Assembly (NCBI GenBank): GCA_002478145.1
Contig: DLMI01000026.1
Location: forward strand, 1 to 10,537
Source of the DNA: Acidobacteria bacterium UBA7540
GTDB taxonomy: Bacteria > Acidobacteriota > Terriglobia > UBA7540
DNA: 10,537 nucleotides
Direction: 5' to 3'
This document shows, one piece after another, positions 1 through 7,129 of this stretch (position 1 is the first letter of the stretch; the number at the start of each line of letters is the position of its first letter). Below the pieces are notes generated by a model. That model ran no database searches. It saw only the letters and a list, made by a program, of their open reading frames with translations, and was not told where the DNA came from. Made by a program: the position numbers and the translations under genes.

Positions 1-49
1 CCCCCACTGTCTGAATCGCAGAAAACTCTAAAAAACTCTAAAAAAGTAC

Positions 50-78
50 TTGACAGCAATCTAGAAGGGTGGTACAAG
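50..78 (+). promoter_or_regulatory. Sigma70-type promoter of the receptor gene
   Basis: TTGACA at 50-55 is a perfect -35 box. After exactly 17 bases, TACAAG at 73-78 matches 4 of 6 positions of the -10 consensus. Upstream, bases 22-45 are A-rich and hold two copies of AAAACTCTA ten bases apart, which could act as an UP element. The predicted start of transcription is about 85-87, at the left edge of the operator palindrome. Box sequence and spacing are seen; activity is inferred. Confidence 0.65.
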
Positions 79-85
79 CTCACCA

Positions 86-109
86 GCATGCGTAATCGAT
101 TACGCATGC
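86..109. promoter_or_regulatory. LacI-family operator, perfect 24-bp palindrome
   Basis: The half-site GCATGCGTAATC is followed directly by its exact reverse complement GATTACGCATGC. The core TAATCGATTA with a central CG is typical of LacI/GalR-family repressor sites, which are even-length palindromes centred on CpG. The site starts about seven bases after the -10 box, so a bound repressor would cover the transcription start. This suggests the receptor gene is repressed until a sugar-type signal appears. No lacI-type gene lies in the window, so the regulator would be encoded elsewhere. Confidence 0.7.
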
Positions 110-183
110 ACTATGGCAGTTTTTTGTCGGTATTGGGTCTTGGGTCATGCTAACTCATTTCTTACGCGGTAATCGCGCTAAAA

Positions 184-188
184 GGAGG
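184..188 (+). promoter_or_regulatory. Shine-Dalgarno site that fixes a GTG start
   Basis: GGAGG, within AAAGGAGG, lies nine bases before GTG at 198. The earlier in-frame ATG at 147 has no comparable site, so initiation at 198 is preferred. Confidence 0.7.
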
Positions 189-197
189 CAACAAACC

Positions 198-3100
198 GTG
201 AAAGCGACGAAGCGAGATCGGGGAGTTTTTGTGCAAGAACGTACTCTGAACTATTTTGCAATGGCCGCTTGCTTGTTAATTTTGGCCTTCAGCGCTGCTC
301 TGCGCTGTTACGGCCAGGCTACTTATGGGAGTATCGTCGGCACCGCACGGGATTCCAGTGGTGGTGTGGTCCCTGGAGTTCAGGTTACCGTCGCAAATGA
401 AGCTACGGGGGTAAAAGCTACGGAACTTACGAACGACGTGGGCGCCTATTCGTTCACGACGCTGTTCCAGGGTAAATATTCGATACACGCGCAGATGAAC
501 GGATTCCAATCGGTGGACATCACCCGCGTTGAGCTACAGGTCGATCAGACCCTTCGTTTTGACTTAACCATGCAAGTCGGCCAAGTGAACCAAACAATGG
601 AGGTCGTGGCCACTTTGGCGCCGCTGGCCACTGACACCTCGGATGTGGGCCAAGTGGTCGAAGACCAGCAGGTGGTGGATCTGCCGCTCAACGGGCGCAT
701 GTTTGTGCAACTGGCCGCCCTCACCAACGACGTTTATCTCTACAGCGTCTCTTACCTCGGCGGGGCCGAGAGTGCCGGTCCGAACATTCAAAACGAAGGT
801 GGCCGCTACGTTAGCGATAGCTACCTCGTTGACGGTGTTGAAACACGCATTGTGCGGAATTCCACGTATGGATTAAGTCCTTCGGTGGATTCCATCGGCG
901 AATTCAAACTTTTGCAGAACTCCTTCTCGGCCGAGTATGGGCGTGCTCAAACGATCCTGACCACAACGCTTAAGAACGGCACTAACCATTTTCATGGTGA
1001 CGTATTCGATTTCCTGCGGAATAACGTTTTGGATGCACGCTACGCCTTCAACTTTACAGGTACTACACAGCCGCTGCGCCAGAACCAGTTCGGAAGCACC
1101 TTGGGCGGGGCGATTCGTAAGGAAAAACTCTTTTTCTTCCTCAGTTACGAAGGCTTTCGCTACCGCTTCGACAATGCTACCAGCGTGGAGGAGCCGACCG
1201 CCGCACAGTTGGGGGGCAACCTTTCGACCATGAGCCTCATTGCCACAGATCCCAACACGGGCCATCCCTTCCCAGGAAACATTATCCCGCCAGGCCGCAT
1301 CTCGCAATTCGCGCAAGCTGGCGCACAGTCCTTCACGCCGCCAAGCGGCCCATCTGCGCCTGGGTACAATCTAACGGCCTTCACGGGAGAAGTGACCAAC
1401 AGCGAGCAGGGGATCGCTCGCATCGACTACTACTTGAACAACAACAACCGCTTTGATGGTTTCCTCTCGATAGTGGATTATTACCAGGACGAACCCGCGC
1501 CCAATCCTTATTCTGGCTTTGTGGGGACGCGTAGCGGGAGAGTCGGGGGCGGCGAGTACACTCACATCTTTAGCCCGACGATTTTGAACAACTTGCACCT
1601 CGGATATACCCACAACTTCATAGTGGAAGGGCAGGACAAGGTAGCGAGCACCAACCTGGCACCGACCTTCGGTTTGCAAAATGTCAATCCCGACTCCTTC
1701 GCATACGGTCCCCCGGGGATAGGCATTACGGGCTTCCAATATGCAGGCCCGCAAGCGTGGCAGCCCACCGGCACTAACGATATCAACAGGCAGTTGAGCG
1801 ACATGCTCACGGTTACGCGCGGCCACCACATCCTGAAGGTGGGAACGGACCTCCGCTGGCTAACCTACGAAGACCGAGGGTGGGCCACGCAGGAGGGCGA
1901 GATTTACTTCAACGGCCAGTACACTGGCAACCCGATGGCCGACTATCTCCTGGGCCTTCCGGATTATGCCCACGTTGCCCAACGCGGCTCGGGAGACTAT
2001 CCTTATACCCTCCAGTGGGGGGAGTTTTCGTTCTTCGCACAGGACGACATCAAGCTGAAACCGGAGTTAACCCTTAACCTCGGGTTACGCTACGAGTTTG
2101 TGCAATTGCCGCGCGAAACGCACAACGAGTTCACCAACTGGGATTTCACCACCATGAATCTGCTTTACGCCGGTAAGACCATGCCGGAGCGTATCCTGCC
2201 AACACCGAAAACCGACTTCGAGCCGCGGCTTGGGCTTGCTTATAGCCCGAAGTGGTTGCCAAAGACCGTCTTCCGCGGTGGGTTTGCCATCATGAATGGC
2301 AATTTTCGGGCCAACAACTTTGGCTATAACCATTTCCAGCTTCCGTATGTGAACGATATATATATGTCCAACAACATCCCAACTCCCAGCTTCACTACCG
2401 CCACAATTTTTCCAGCCCCAATCACGACTTGCTGCACTGGAGTTAACCTGACTCTAGCCTCCTTATATCACCTTGACGCGAGAGCCTTGCCGATGTACTA
2501 CGAATATAACTTCAACATCCAGCGGGAACTGCCGCATAACTTCCTGCTGCAAGTGGGCTATGTCGGAAGCAGGGGAAAAGGCCTGTCATACCTGTACGAC
2601 GCTAATCAAGCGAGTCCCTTCGATCCGAATAACCCGCTGACAATCGCGCAGCGAGTACCTTATCCAACCTTGGGCTATGTCCAGGGGACGACTTCAGGCG
2701 CCTATTCGCGCTTCAACGCTTTCAACGTCCATGTCGAGCGCCGTTTCTCGAACGGGATGGCAATAATCGGGGCCTATAGCTGGGCGAAGGACATGGAAAT
2801 CGGTCTGTTTGATGGAACTACTGTGATCAATAGATACAATTTGGCGCTAAATTACGGTCCCGAAAACATGGCCGGTCATGCGGTGATCAGTTATGTCTAC
2901 GAGTTGCCGTTTGGCCCTGGTAAGCGTTTCGCGGGAAGCACTCACGGAGCGCTCGGCCAGGTCATCGGCGGCTGGCAGTTCAATGGCATCACCACCCTCA
3001 ACTCGGGCTCGCCCCTCACCGCAACGAGCGACATCGGCAATGGCGGGGACAACGGTGCGGGCAACAAAGCGGACGCCACCGGGCTCCCCGCCAATCTGCC

Positions 3101-3413
3101 CCGTGGACAACGGACGGAGGCCCGTTGGTTTAACACAGCCGCGTTTGCGGATCTCCCCTACACCCGGTTTGGAAACGCCGGTTTTGGCACCATCACCGGC
3201 CCTGGTTTGTGGAACTTCGACCTTTCATTTTTCAAGAACCTCAAATTCACGGAATCGAAGTACCTCCAGTTCCGGTGGGAGATGTTTAACGCCTTGAATC
3301 ATGTGAACCTGGGCAATCCGGCCACGGACGTTACCGACCAAGTCCACTTCGGAACGATTAACTCCGCGGCCTCAGCCCGCATCATGCAGGCCGCATTGAA
3401 GTTCTACTTCTGA
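198..3413 (+). CDS. Oar-like TonB-dependent receptor with carboxypeptidase-regulatory-like domain
   Basis: An outer-membrane beta-barrel protein of 1071 residues that probably imports a large nutrient such as an oligosaccharide, using energy from TonB. In order: a basic N-terminus and hydrophobic signal segment (residues about 20-41, likely cut after YGQA); a carboxypeptidase-regulatory-like Ig fold (about 42-125, with the GTARDSSGGVVPG pattern); a plug-like region starting with EVVATLAP and including DLPLNGR at 161-167; then a long barrel ending in the aromatic C-terminus ALKFYF expected for outer-membrane proteins. The length is normal for the Acidobacteria Oar-like family. The start is GTG at 198, with GGAGG nine bases upstream; an in-frame ATG at 147 would add 17 residues. 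A promoter and LacI-type operator lie directly upstream. Family assignment is firm; the ligand is unknown, and the glycan role is inferred from neighbours. Confidence 0.93.
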   Translation: MKATKRDRGVFVQERTLNYFAMAACLLILAFSAALRCYGQATYGSIVGTARDSSGGVVPGVQVTVANEATGVKATELTNDVGAYSFTTLFQGKYSIHAQMNGFQSVDITRVELQVDQTLRFDLTMQVGQVNQTMEVVATLAPLATDTSDVGQVVEDQQVVDLPLNGRMFVQLAALTNDVYLYSVSYLGGAESAGPNIQNEGGRYVSDSYLVDGVETRIVRNSTYGLSPSVDSIGEFKLLQNSFSAEYGRAQTILTTTLKNGTNHFHGDVFDFLRNNVLDARYAFNFTGTTQPLRQNQFGSTLGGAIRKEKLFFFLSYEGFRYRFDNATSVEEPTAAQLGGNLSTMSLIATDPNTGHPFPGNIIPPGRISQFAQAGAQSFTPPSGPSAPGYNLTAFTGEVTNSEQGIARIDYYLNNNNRFDGFLSIVDYYQDEPAPNPYSGFVGTRSGRVGGGEYTHIFSPTILNNLHLGYTHNFIVEGQDKVASTNLAPTFGLQNVNPDSFAYGPPGIGITGFQYAGPQAWQPTGTNDINRQLSDMLTVTRGHHILKVGTDLRWLTYEDRGWATQEGEIYFNGQYTGNPMADYLLGLPDYAHVAQRGSGDYPYTLQWGEFSFFAQDDIKLKPELTLNLGLRYEFVQLPRETHNEFTNWDFTTMNLLYAGKTMPERILPTPKTDFEPRLGLAYSPKWLPKTVFRGGFAIMNGNFRANNFGYNHFQLPYVNDIYMSNNIPTPSFTTATIFPAPITTCCTGVNLTLASLYHLDARALPMYYEYNFNIQRELPHNFLLQVGYVGSRGKGLSYLYDANQASPFDPNNPLTIAQRVPYPTLGYVQGTTSGAYSRFNAFNVHVERRFSNGMAIIGAYSWAKDMEIGLFDGTTVINRYNLALNYGPENMAGHAVISYVYELPFGPGKRFAGSTHGALGQVIGGWQFNGITTLNSGSPLTATSDIGNGGDNGAGNKADATGLPANLPRGQRTEARWFNTAAFADLPYTRFGNAGFGTITGPGLWNFDLSFFKNLKFTESKYLQFRWEMFNALNHVNLGNPATDVTDQVHFGTINSAASARIMQAALKFYF

Positions 3414-3434
3414 TCCGGGTCCCAGGGTCGTTGT

Positions 3435-3471
3435 GTGGCGCGGGGCGCTCAGACAAGAGCGCCCGCGCCAC
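3435..3471 (+). terminator. Strong GC-rich hairpin after the receptor gene
   Basis: The left arm (3435-3450) and right arm (3457-3471) pair over 15 bases with one extra G, around a six-base loop. The hairpin begins 21 bases after the receptor stop codon, a good place for a transcription terminator. No T-run follows on either strand, so it is not a classical intrinsic terminator. It may instead protect the 3' end of the mRNA or be one copy of a dispersed REP-like repeat. The pairing is seen; the role is inferred. Confidence 0.45.
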
Positions 3472-3660
3472 AACGGCCGTCGAGACTGTCCCTTTGAGAA
3501 CACTTAACACAAGGTCCACGCAGTGGTTTGTCCACGAGGTCCCTGAAACCCTTTGGCGTCGAGTAGAGAGAGGAAGCGCACCACATGCTAACCACGCCGG
3601 TCCAACGTATTTTGGGGACGCGCACGCGGGGCACTCGTTTATCTTCCTCCCCCTCTAAAA

Positions 3661-3691
3661 TTCCGTACGGTGAGTTTTCCCCAGTATGGCT
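3661..3691 (-). ncRNA. Degenerate domain V-like hairpin
   Basis: On the minus strand, AGCCATA and TACGGAA form a partly paired lower stem around CTGGG-GAAAA-CTCAC and a two-base CG bulge on the 3' side. This is the geometry of group II intron domain V, including AGC at its 5' end. Three of seven lower-stem positions and one upper-stem position do not pair, so a functional ribozyme is unlikely. Confidence 0.3.
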
Positions 3692-3801
3692 TCAAACGGG
3701 AATTCCGCGGCGACCTTCGCCCACCCGGAGTGGCTCGAGCCGACACCCCGCGCCAGCTTATTATACGCGGTTAAAGTCCCTATCTCGGAAGAGAGCAACG
3801 A

Positions 3802-3829
3802 GCCGTAGCGGGACTTTCGTCCAAACGGC
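3802..3829 (-). ncRNA. Hairpin capped by a GAAA tetraloop
   Basis: On the minus strand, GCCGT pairs with ACGGC, and inside them GGAC-GAAA-GTCC forms a stem with a GNRA tetraloop, separated by an internal loop. GNRA loops mark folded RNA, and on the + strand the loop would be TTTC, so the minus strand is the likely RNA strand. Confidence 0.4.
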
Positions 3830-3876
3830 ACTCTCCCCTTCTGACAGAACGCTCCCATCCAGAGGTCCTTGGCTCG

Positions 3877-3901
3877 CCAGCGGGTTCTGCTGTCCCGCCG
3901 G
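3877..3901. repeat. GC-rich inverted repeat
   Basis: CCAGCGGG (3877-3884) and CCCGCCGG (3894-3901) pair with one mismatch around a nine-base loop. It is one of the hairpins supporting a folded RNA in this gap. Confidence 0.4.
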
Positions 3902-4007
3902 GTGGACGCTTACTATGACCTCATCCGAGACTCTCGGCTCCTCCAGGCCGACTTCTGGCTTCGCCGGCCGGTCAAACCTGGGCCGAGAGGTCCCCCAATT
4001 TACTCTG

Positions 4008-4052
4008 CCGGTCTGTTTCCTCCGTACCGTCTTCTGTACCCCGGCAGACCGG
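4008..4052. repeat. 8-bp inverted repeat around an inner hairpin
   Basis: CCGGTCTG (4008-4015) and CAGACCGG (4045-4052) are exact reverse complements. Between them, two GTAC copies can pair again, giving a long two-step stem-loop. It belongs to the structured stretch before the deacetylase-like gene. Confidence 0.4.
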
Positions 4053-4146
4053 ACGACTGCAACGGGCTGTTCCTTGGGGGTAAGTCTGCGGCAAGATCTT
4101 TCGCTTAAACCGAAGTTCAGAGCAAGAAATGTTGAGAGGCCCGCCT

Positions 4147-6000
4147 ATGGCAAAGAGAATTCTACTTTTCCTCCTGTTTTCGTTCGCTTGTTCCTGGACG
4201 CCCTGCATGCTTGCCGCAGACTTCCGTCCGAACCGTATTCTGCTCGTCATCGGCGACCAGTGGGATGATCCTGCCGGCTTTCTGGTGCGGGAAGGAAGCG
4301 AGTTTCACGAACTGGTCAGCCTGCTCAAGAACTGGGGCGTACCCTTCGACATTGTTCGCCTGGACCAGCAGCGGCTCGACCGCAATACCTTCCTGGGCAT
4401 TGATGGGAGGCCCCTGTATGGCGCAGTTCTCTGGGATGCAGACCCAACCGAATTTCCTGACCAGAACCTGAAGTGGCTCGCGGACGCGGTGGAGAAGTGG
4501 AATATCGGGCTCGTCGCTCTCTCCAATCGGATCCATCATCCCATCCTCGAATCGTTGCTAGGTGTTCGTTACCGCGGGTACTATCGCCTCAGCGCTGCCA
4601 TCGTGCCCAAGCTTCCCGAAGACTACCTGCTGCACGGTCTTCCGGACCCGCTCGACACGAACGACGATCCGCGGACCGACTTGACCGCCAAAGGAGTGGA
4701 CACCAAGATTCCCTGGCGATTTGATTTTTCCAAGAAGAGGGTCCTGGTAGACGAAGTAAGCGCCAAGGTGCTGGCCACCCAGGGCGGCGTACCACAGATC
4801 ACCGACCGGGAAGTTCGTCCGGGAGTTCACGCGCTCTGGATCGGCAGCGAGTACTCGGCGTTTCTCCATTATCAGGCCCTGCGCACCGTGCTGCGGCGGG
4901 CCCTGGCACTGGCGGTTGGGTATCAGTTGCACAGGGAGTGGAGCCGACAAGCGGTCCTGGTAATGGACGATCCGGGCTCGGCAGCGAACGCCTGGCTCGA
5001 GAGCTGGCACTACGCCGCGCTGACGCAGGAGCAAATCGAGAAGTATCTGATCGCGCCGCTCGAGAAGAACCATGCAGTGCTGTCTCTCAACATCTGCCCG
5101 GGATTTGTGGATCAGAAGCTGCGCACCATCGTTCCGTCGTTTCAACAGGTCTTCACAGATGAATTTGGGACACGTCAGGACTACGTTTCGACGAGGCGCG
5201 GAATTGAGGAGGGGTTGAAGCGCGGCGTCTTCGAAATTGAGAGCCACGGCTGGACGCACATGCAGCCAGACCTCGATTCACCGCCCGGCCCGTGGTATGA
5301 CTCCCCGCTGTACGAGGAGAAGGCCGAGATCGGCTGGTATCGCGAATTCGCCGACACGCGCCGCGAGAAGGAGATACCGGCCGCCGTTCAACGTTTGCAT
5401 CTCGAGCGATCACGCGAGTGGTTAATCCACGAGTTCGGGGTCGAGCCGCTTTCTTTCGCCCCGGGCGGGTCCGCCGTCTCCAAGTCGGGCCCCAATAACA
5501 CCACCGTCATCGCCGCACGTGTTGGATTCGGATGGTCCGGAGACTACCTCGGCCCCGATCTCGCGGTCGAAGCGCTGCCGGTATATGGCGGGGAATTCGG
5601 GGGAACGTCGGACGCTCCCCTCGTCGTGTGGGTCCCTCCCGACGGCCATGACCGAGGAATCTCGCAGCACCCTGAGGGGTTTCCAATCATTTTCGAGCAG
5701 CTTCAGGGTTGGCGTTCCATGGGCATGAATGAATATATTGCCTACTTGCATGCGGGCGTGCTGGGCACACCGGGTCCAGCCTTGGCGATAACGCTCACTT
5801 ACGATGCCCACTATTGCCGCTTCTTCGGCGATCATCCTTCCCAGTGGGAGCTGGAATTGCCAGGAACGAGCGGAACAGAACGGGTGGAAGTCGACGGGAA
5901 GGCTCAGCGGGTTACTTTCCAAAAGGGTGTTGGTATCGTTACGGTTCCGCCCGGGCTGGGACCGCACTCGATCTCAATCCCTGGGGCTGATGCCCACTGA
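4147..6000 (+). CDS. Secreted NodB/polysaccharide-deacetylase-like protein
   Basis: A 617-residue exported protein, probably acting on carbohydrate outside the cytoplasm. A signal peptide covers residues 1-24 (cut near CMLAA). Residues about 28-260 look like an alpha/beta domain of glutamine-amidotransferase/DJ-1 type (ILLVIGDQWDD, YGAVLWDAD, NIGLVALSN), a weak fold-level impression. The middle (about 265-475) carries a divergent NodB pattern: MDDPG with D274 and D275 as likely base and metal ligand, SHGWTH with H367 and H371 as likely metal ligands, and FAPGGS at 437-442 in place of the usual RxPYG motif. A small beta-rich tail follows (about 565-617). ATG 4147 is preferred because GAGAGG lies seven bases upstream; ATG 4129 is the alternative. 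Next to a TonB receptor and GH2 genes it may remove acyl groups from a glycan. Activity and substrate are inferred; a metal-dependent hydrolase of another kind is possible. Confidence 0.75.
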   Translation: MAKRILLFLLFSFACSWTPCMLAADFRPNRILLVIGDQWDDPAGFLVREGSEFHELVSLLKNWGVPFDIVRLDQQRLDRNTFLGIDGRPLYGAVLWDADPTEFPDQNLKWLADAVEKWNIGLVALSNRIHHPILESLLGVRYRGYYRLSAAIVPKLPEDYLLHGLPDPLDTNDDPRTDLTAKGVDTKIPWRFDFSKKRVLVDEVSAKVLATQGGVPQITDREVRPGVHALWIGSEYSAFLHYQALRTVLRRALALAVGYQLHREWSRQAVLVMDDPGSAANAWLESWHYAALTQEQIEKYLIAPLEKNHAVLSLNICPGFVDQKLRTIVPSFQQVFTDEFGTRQDYVSTRRGIEEGLKRGVFEIESHGWTHMQPDLDSPPGPWYDSPLYEEKAEIGWYREFADTRREKEIPAAVQRLHLERSREWLIHEFGVEPLSFAPGGSAVSKSGPNNTTVIAARVGFGWSGDYLGPDLAVEALPVYGGEFGGTSDAPLVVWVPPDGHDRGISQHPEGFPIIFEQLQGWRSMGMNEYIAYLHAGVLGTPGPALAITLTYDAHYCRFFGDHPSQWELELPGTSGTERVEVDGKAQRVTFQKGVGIVTVPPGLGPHSISIPGADAH

Positions 6001-6272
6001 GCGCTGGGCGGCAATTACCAGCATCCCTGAATGGAGTGTGGCCAGGCCCTGCGCATGCAAATCGTTCAGAGGCACAAGGGTATTCTTCGGAGGCTGGACG
6101 CAGATTTGGAGTGTCTCCTAGGGGTGGAAGCCATCGGTCGTGGCGCGCACAGTGATGCGCAGCGGCGGGGGGGGCCGAAATTAGCAATATGGTCCTGATT
6201 CACGCTGAAGCCCTGAGATCGAGAGTTTTTCCTTGTTTTGGTTGCGGCCAATGGCCGCGCTGTGGTCTCTGT
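6001..6272. other. Intergenic stretch without a recognised gene
   Basis: These 272 bases show no credible coding signal. They contain a small hairpin GCGCA-CAGTGA-TGCGC at 6145-6160, a run of eight G at 6167-6174 and an inverted repeat GCGGCCA-A-TGGCCGC at 6244-6258. A + frame opens at ATG 6189 but lacks a ribosome site, and its first 28 residues do not look like the start of an exported protein. The stretch may be repeat debris next to the damaged genes that follow. No clear promoter was found. Confidence 0.4.
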
Positions 6273-6522
6273 GTGAAATCCTTGGAAGAATCTTTCTCAA
6301 AAGCGTTCCTGATCCTAGCACTGTCTGCGTGGACGCTGCCTCCGGTATTCGGCGCGGGGTCGGTGGGGCGAGGCATCTCGCTGGCCGGCGATTGGCGCCT
6401 GCGCCTTGACCCGGACGATGCCGGCATTGCTGGACAGTGGTTCAAAAACACGAGCGGGTTTCCCGATTGCATCCAATTACCCGGCTCGACTGACGAACAG
6501 CACTTCGGCAATAAGAACGGCG
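6273..6522 (+). pseudogene. N-terminal fragment of a secreted GH2 glycoside hydrolase
   Basis: The frame from GTG 6273 encodes a signal peptide (MKSLEESFSKAFLILALSA onward, ending near VFGAG) and then the opening of a GH2 sugar-binding domain: ISLAGDWRLRLDPDD followed by LPGSTDEQHFGNKN. Complete GH2 enzymes have 600-1000 residues, but here the similarity ends after about 83 codons. Beyond roughly 6522 the frame continues with unrelated residues to a stop at 6564-6566, and UroD-family sequence takes over one frame away. The fragment differs from the intact GH2 gene at 7130 (the matching segment there is VDLAGTWKLTTSPP), so it is not a recent copy. The start codon has no strong ribosome site and is tentative. 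A deletion joining two genes is the simplest reading; an assembly join is possible. Confidence 0.7.
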
Positions 6523-6523
6523 C

Positions 6524-7128
6524 GCGGCCTGGGCCACCTTATCTACGACGCTCCAGAACTGGTTGACCGGCTGGTGGAGGTTTGCGGGAGCTTCTCACAG
6601 TACATTGCTGAGGTATTCGCTGAAAACCCGTCTGCGCCTTTGATGTTCATGGGCGAGGACGTGGCGGGCAGTCAGGGACCTATCTTCAGCCTTGACTTCA
6701 TCCGCAAGAAAGCGTTACCCATTTGGAAGCGAATTGCAAAGCCGATGAAAGATACAGGCTTCAAGTTTCTCTACCACACCGATGGCAAGGCTGAGAAGAT
6801 CCTGCCGATCATGGTGAACGCGCTGGGCGCTGACGGCTTTAACCCCATTGAGCGGAACGGTTGCAACGACATCTTTGAGATTCGGCGGAACTATCCGCGC
6901 ACGCTGCTGTTCGGCAACCTTTGCTGCGAGACCACTCTACCTTACGGCACACCTGAGGAGGCCGAAAAGGAAACTCTGCAGCTGGTTGAGCGACTCGGCC
7001 CGTCAGGAGGAATCCTCATCGGGTCCTCCAGCGAAGTTCATGACATGGTTCCTGTCAAGAACGCCCTTCGGATGCACGCGACGGTCAGAAAATACGGGAG
7101 TTATCCCATCAACGTGAGGAGGTCCTGA
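6524..7128 (+). pseudogene. N-truncated uroporphyrinogen-decarboxylase-family gene
   Basis: About 200 residues match the C-terminal part of the UroD/MtaA-like superfamily, a TIM-barrel group with true uroporphyrinogen decarboxylases and corrinoid methyltransferases. Recognisable parts are the helix HLIYDAPELVDRLVEV, the strand MFMGEDVAG, FLYHTDGK, the ADGFNPIE segment and the tail ILIGSSSEVHDMVPVKNAL. Family members have about 340-400 residues, so about 150 or more are missing at the N-terminus. The frame opens artificially at ATG 6406 inside the GH2 fragment. It ends one base before the next gene, whose ribosome site lies in its last codons, so the two were once co-translated. UroD-like genes beside sugar genes in such bacteria are more likely methyl-transfer enzymes than heme enzymes; that is inference. 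Probably non-functional. Confidence 0.75.
7116..7123 (+). promoter_or_regulatory. Shine-Dalgarno site that fixes a TTG start
   Basis: GAGGAGGT, nearly the full anti-16S complement, lies six bases before TTG at 7130 and inside the end of the UroD-like frame. It decides the rare start codon and implies translational coupling to the upstream gene. Confidence 0.8.
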
Positions 7129-7129
7129 G

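Larger units (their letters stand above)
3600..4110 (-). mobile_element. Structured non-coding stretch, possible group II intron remnant
   Basis: The 733 bases between the receptor and the next gene hold no convincing gene. A Ser/Arg/Thr-rich + frame runs 3585-4268 but overlaps the next gene's signal sequence and resembles no family. A minus-strand frame is also open from 4144 to the stop at 3761 but has no good start. The stretch is rich in stable hairpins (3802-3829, 3877-3901, 4008-4052), and a degenerate domain V-like hairpin lies at 3661-3691, near what would be the 3' end on the minus strand. This fits an intron remnant without its reverse-transcriptase gene, inserted opposite to the neighbouring genes. 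The hairpins are seen; the intron identity is inferred and uncertain. It could also be another structured repeat. Confidence 0.35.

Noticed and set aside
147..197. Earlier in-frame ATG start for the receptor at 147
   Set aside because: It has no ribosome site and lies upstream of a strong GGAGG, which is correctly spaced for GTG at 198.
231..233. In-frame GTG at 231 as the receptor start
   Set aside because: It would still leave a usable signal peptide, but no Shine-Dalgarno sequence is placed before it, unlike the GTG at 198.
3761..4144. Minus-strand frame of 127 codons in the structured gap
   Set aside because: It has no ATG or well-placed alternative start, matches no family I recognise, and overlaps stable RNA hairpins. 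It was treated as part of a possible intron remnant.
4558..5259. Minus-strand frame of 233 codons inside the deacetylase-like gene
   Set aside because: It lies wholly antisense to a gene with a signal peptide and conserved motifs, has no recognisable domain, and is typical of GC-rich third-position shadows.
6244..6258. Inverted repeat GCGGCCA-A-TGGCCGC as an operator
   Set aside because: It is a short GC-rich palindrome with no promoter boxes nearby and no second copy seen in the window, so chance is likely.
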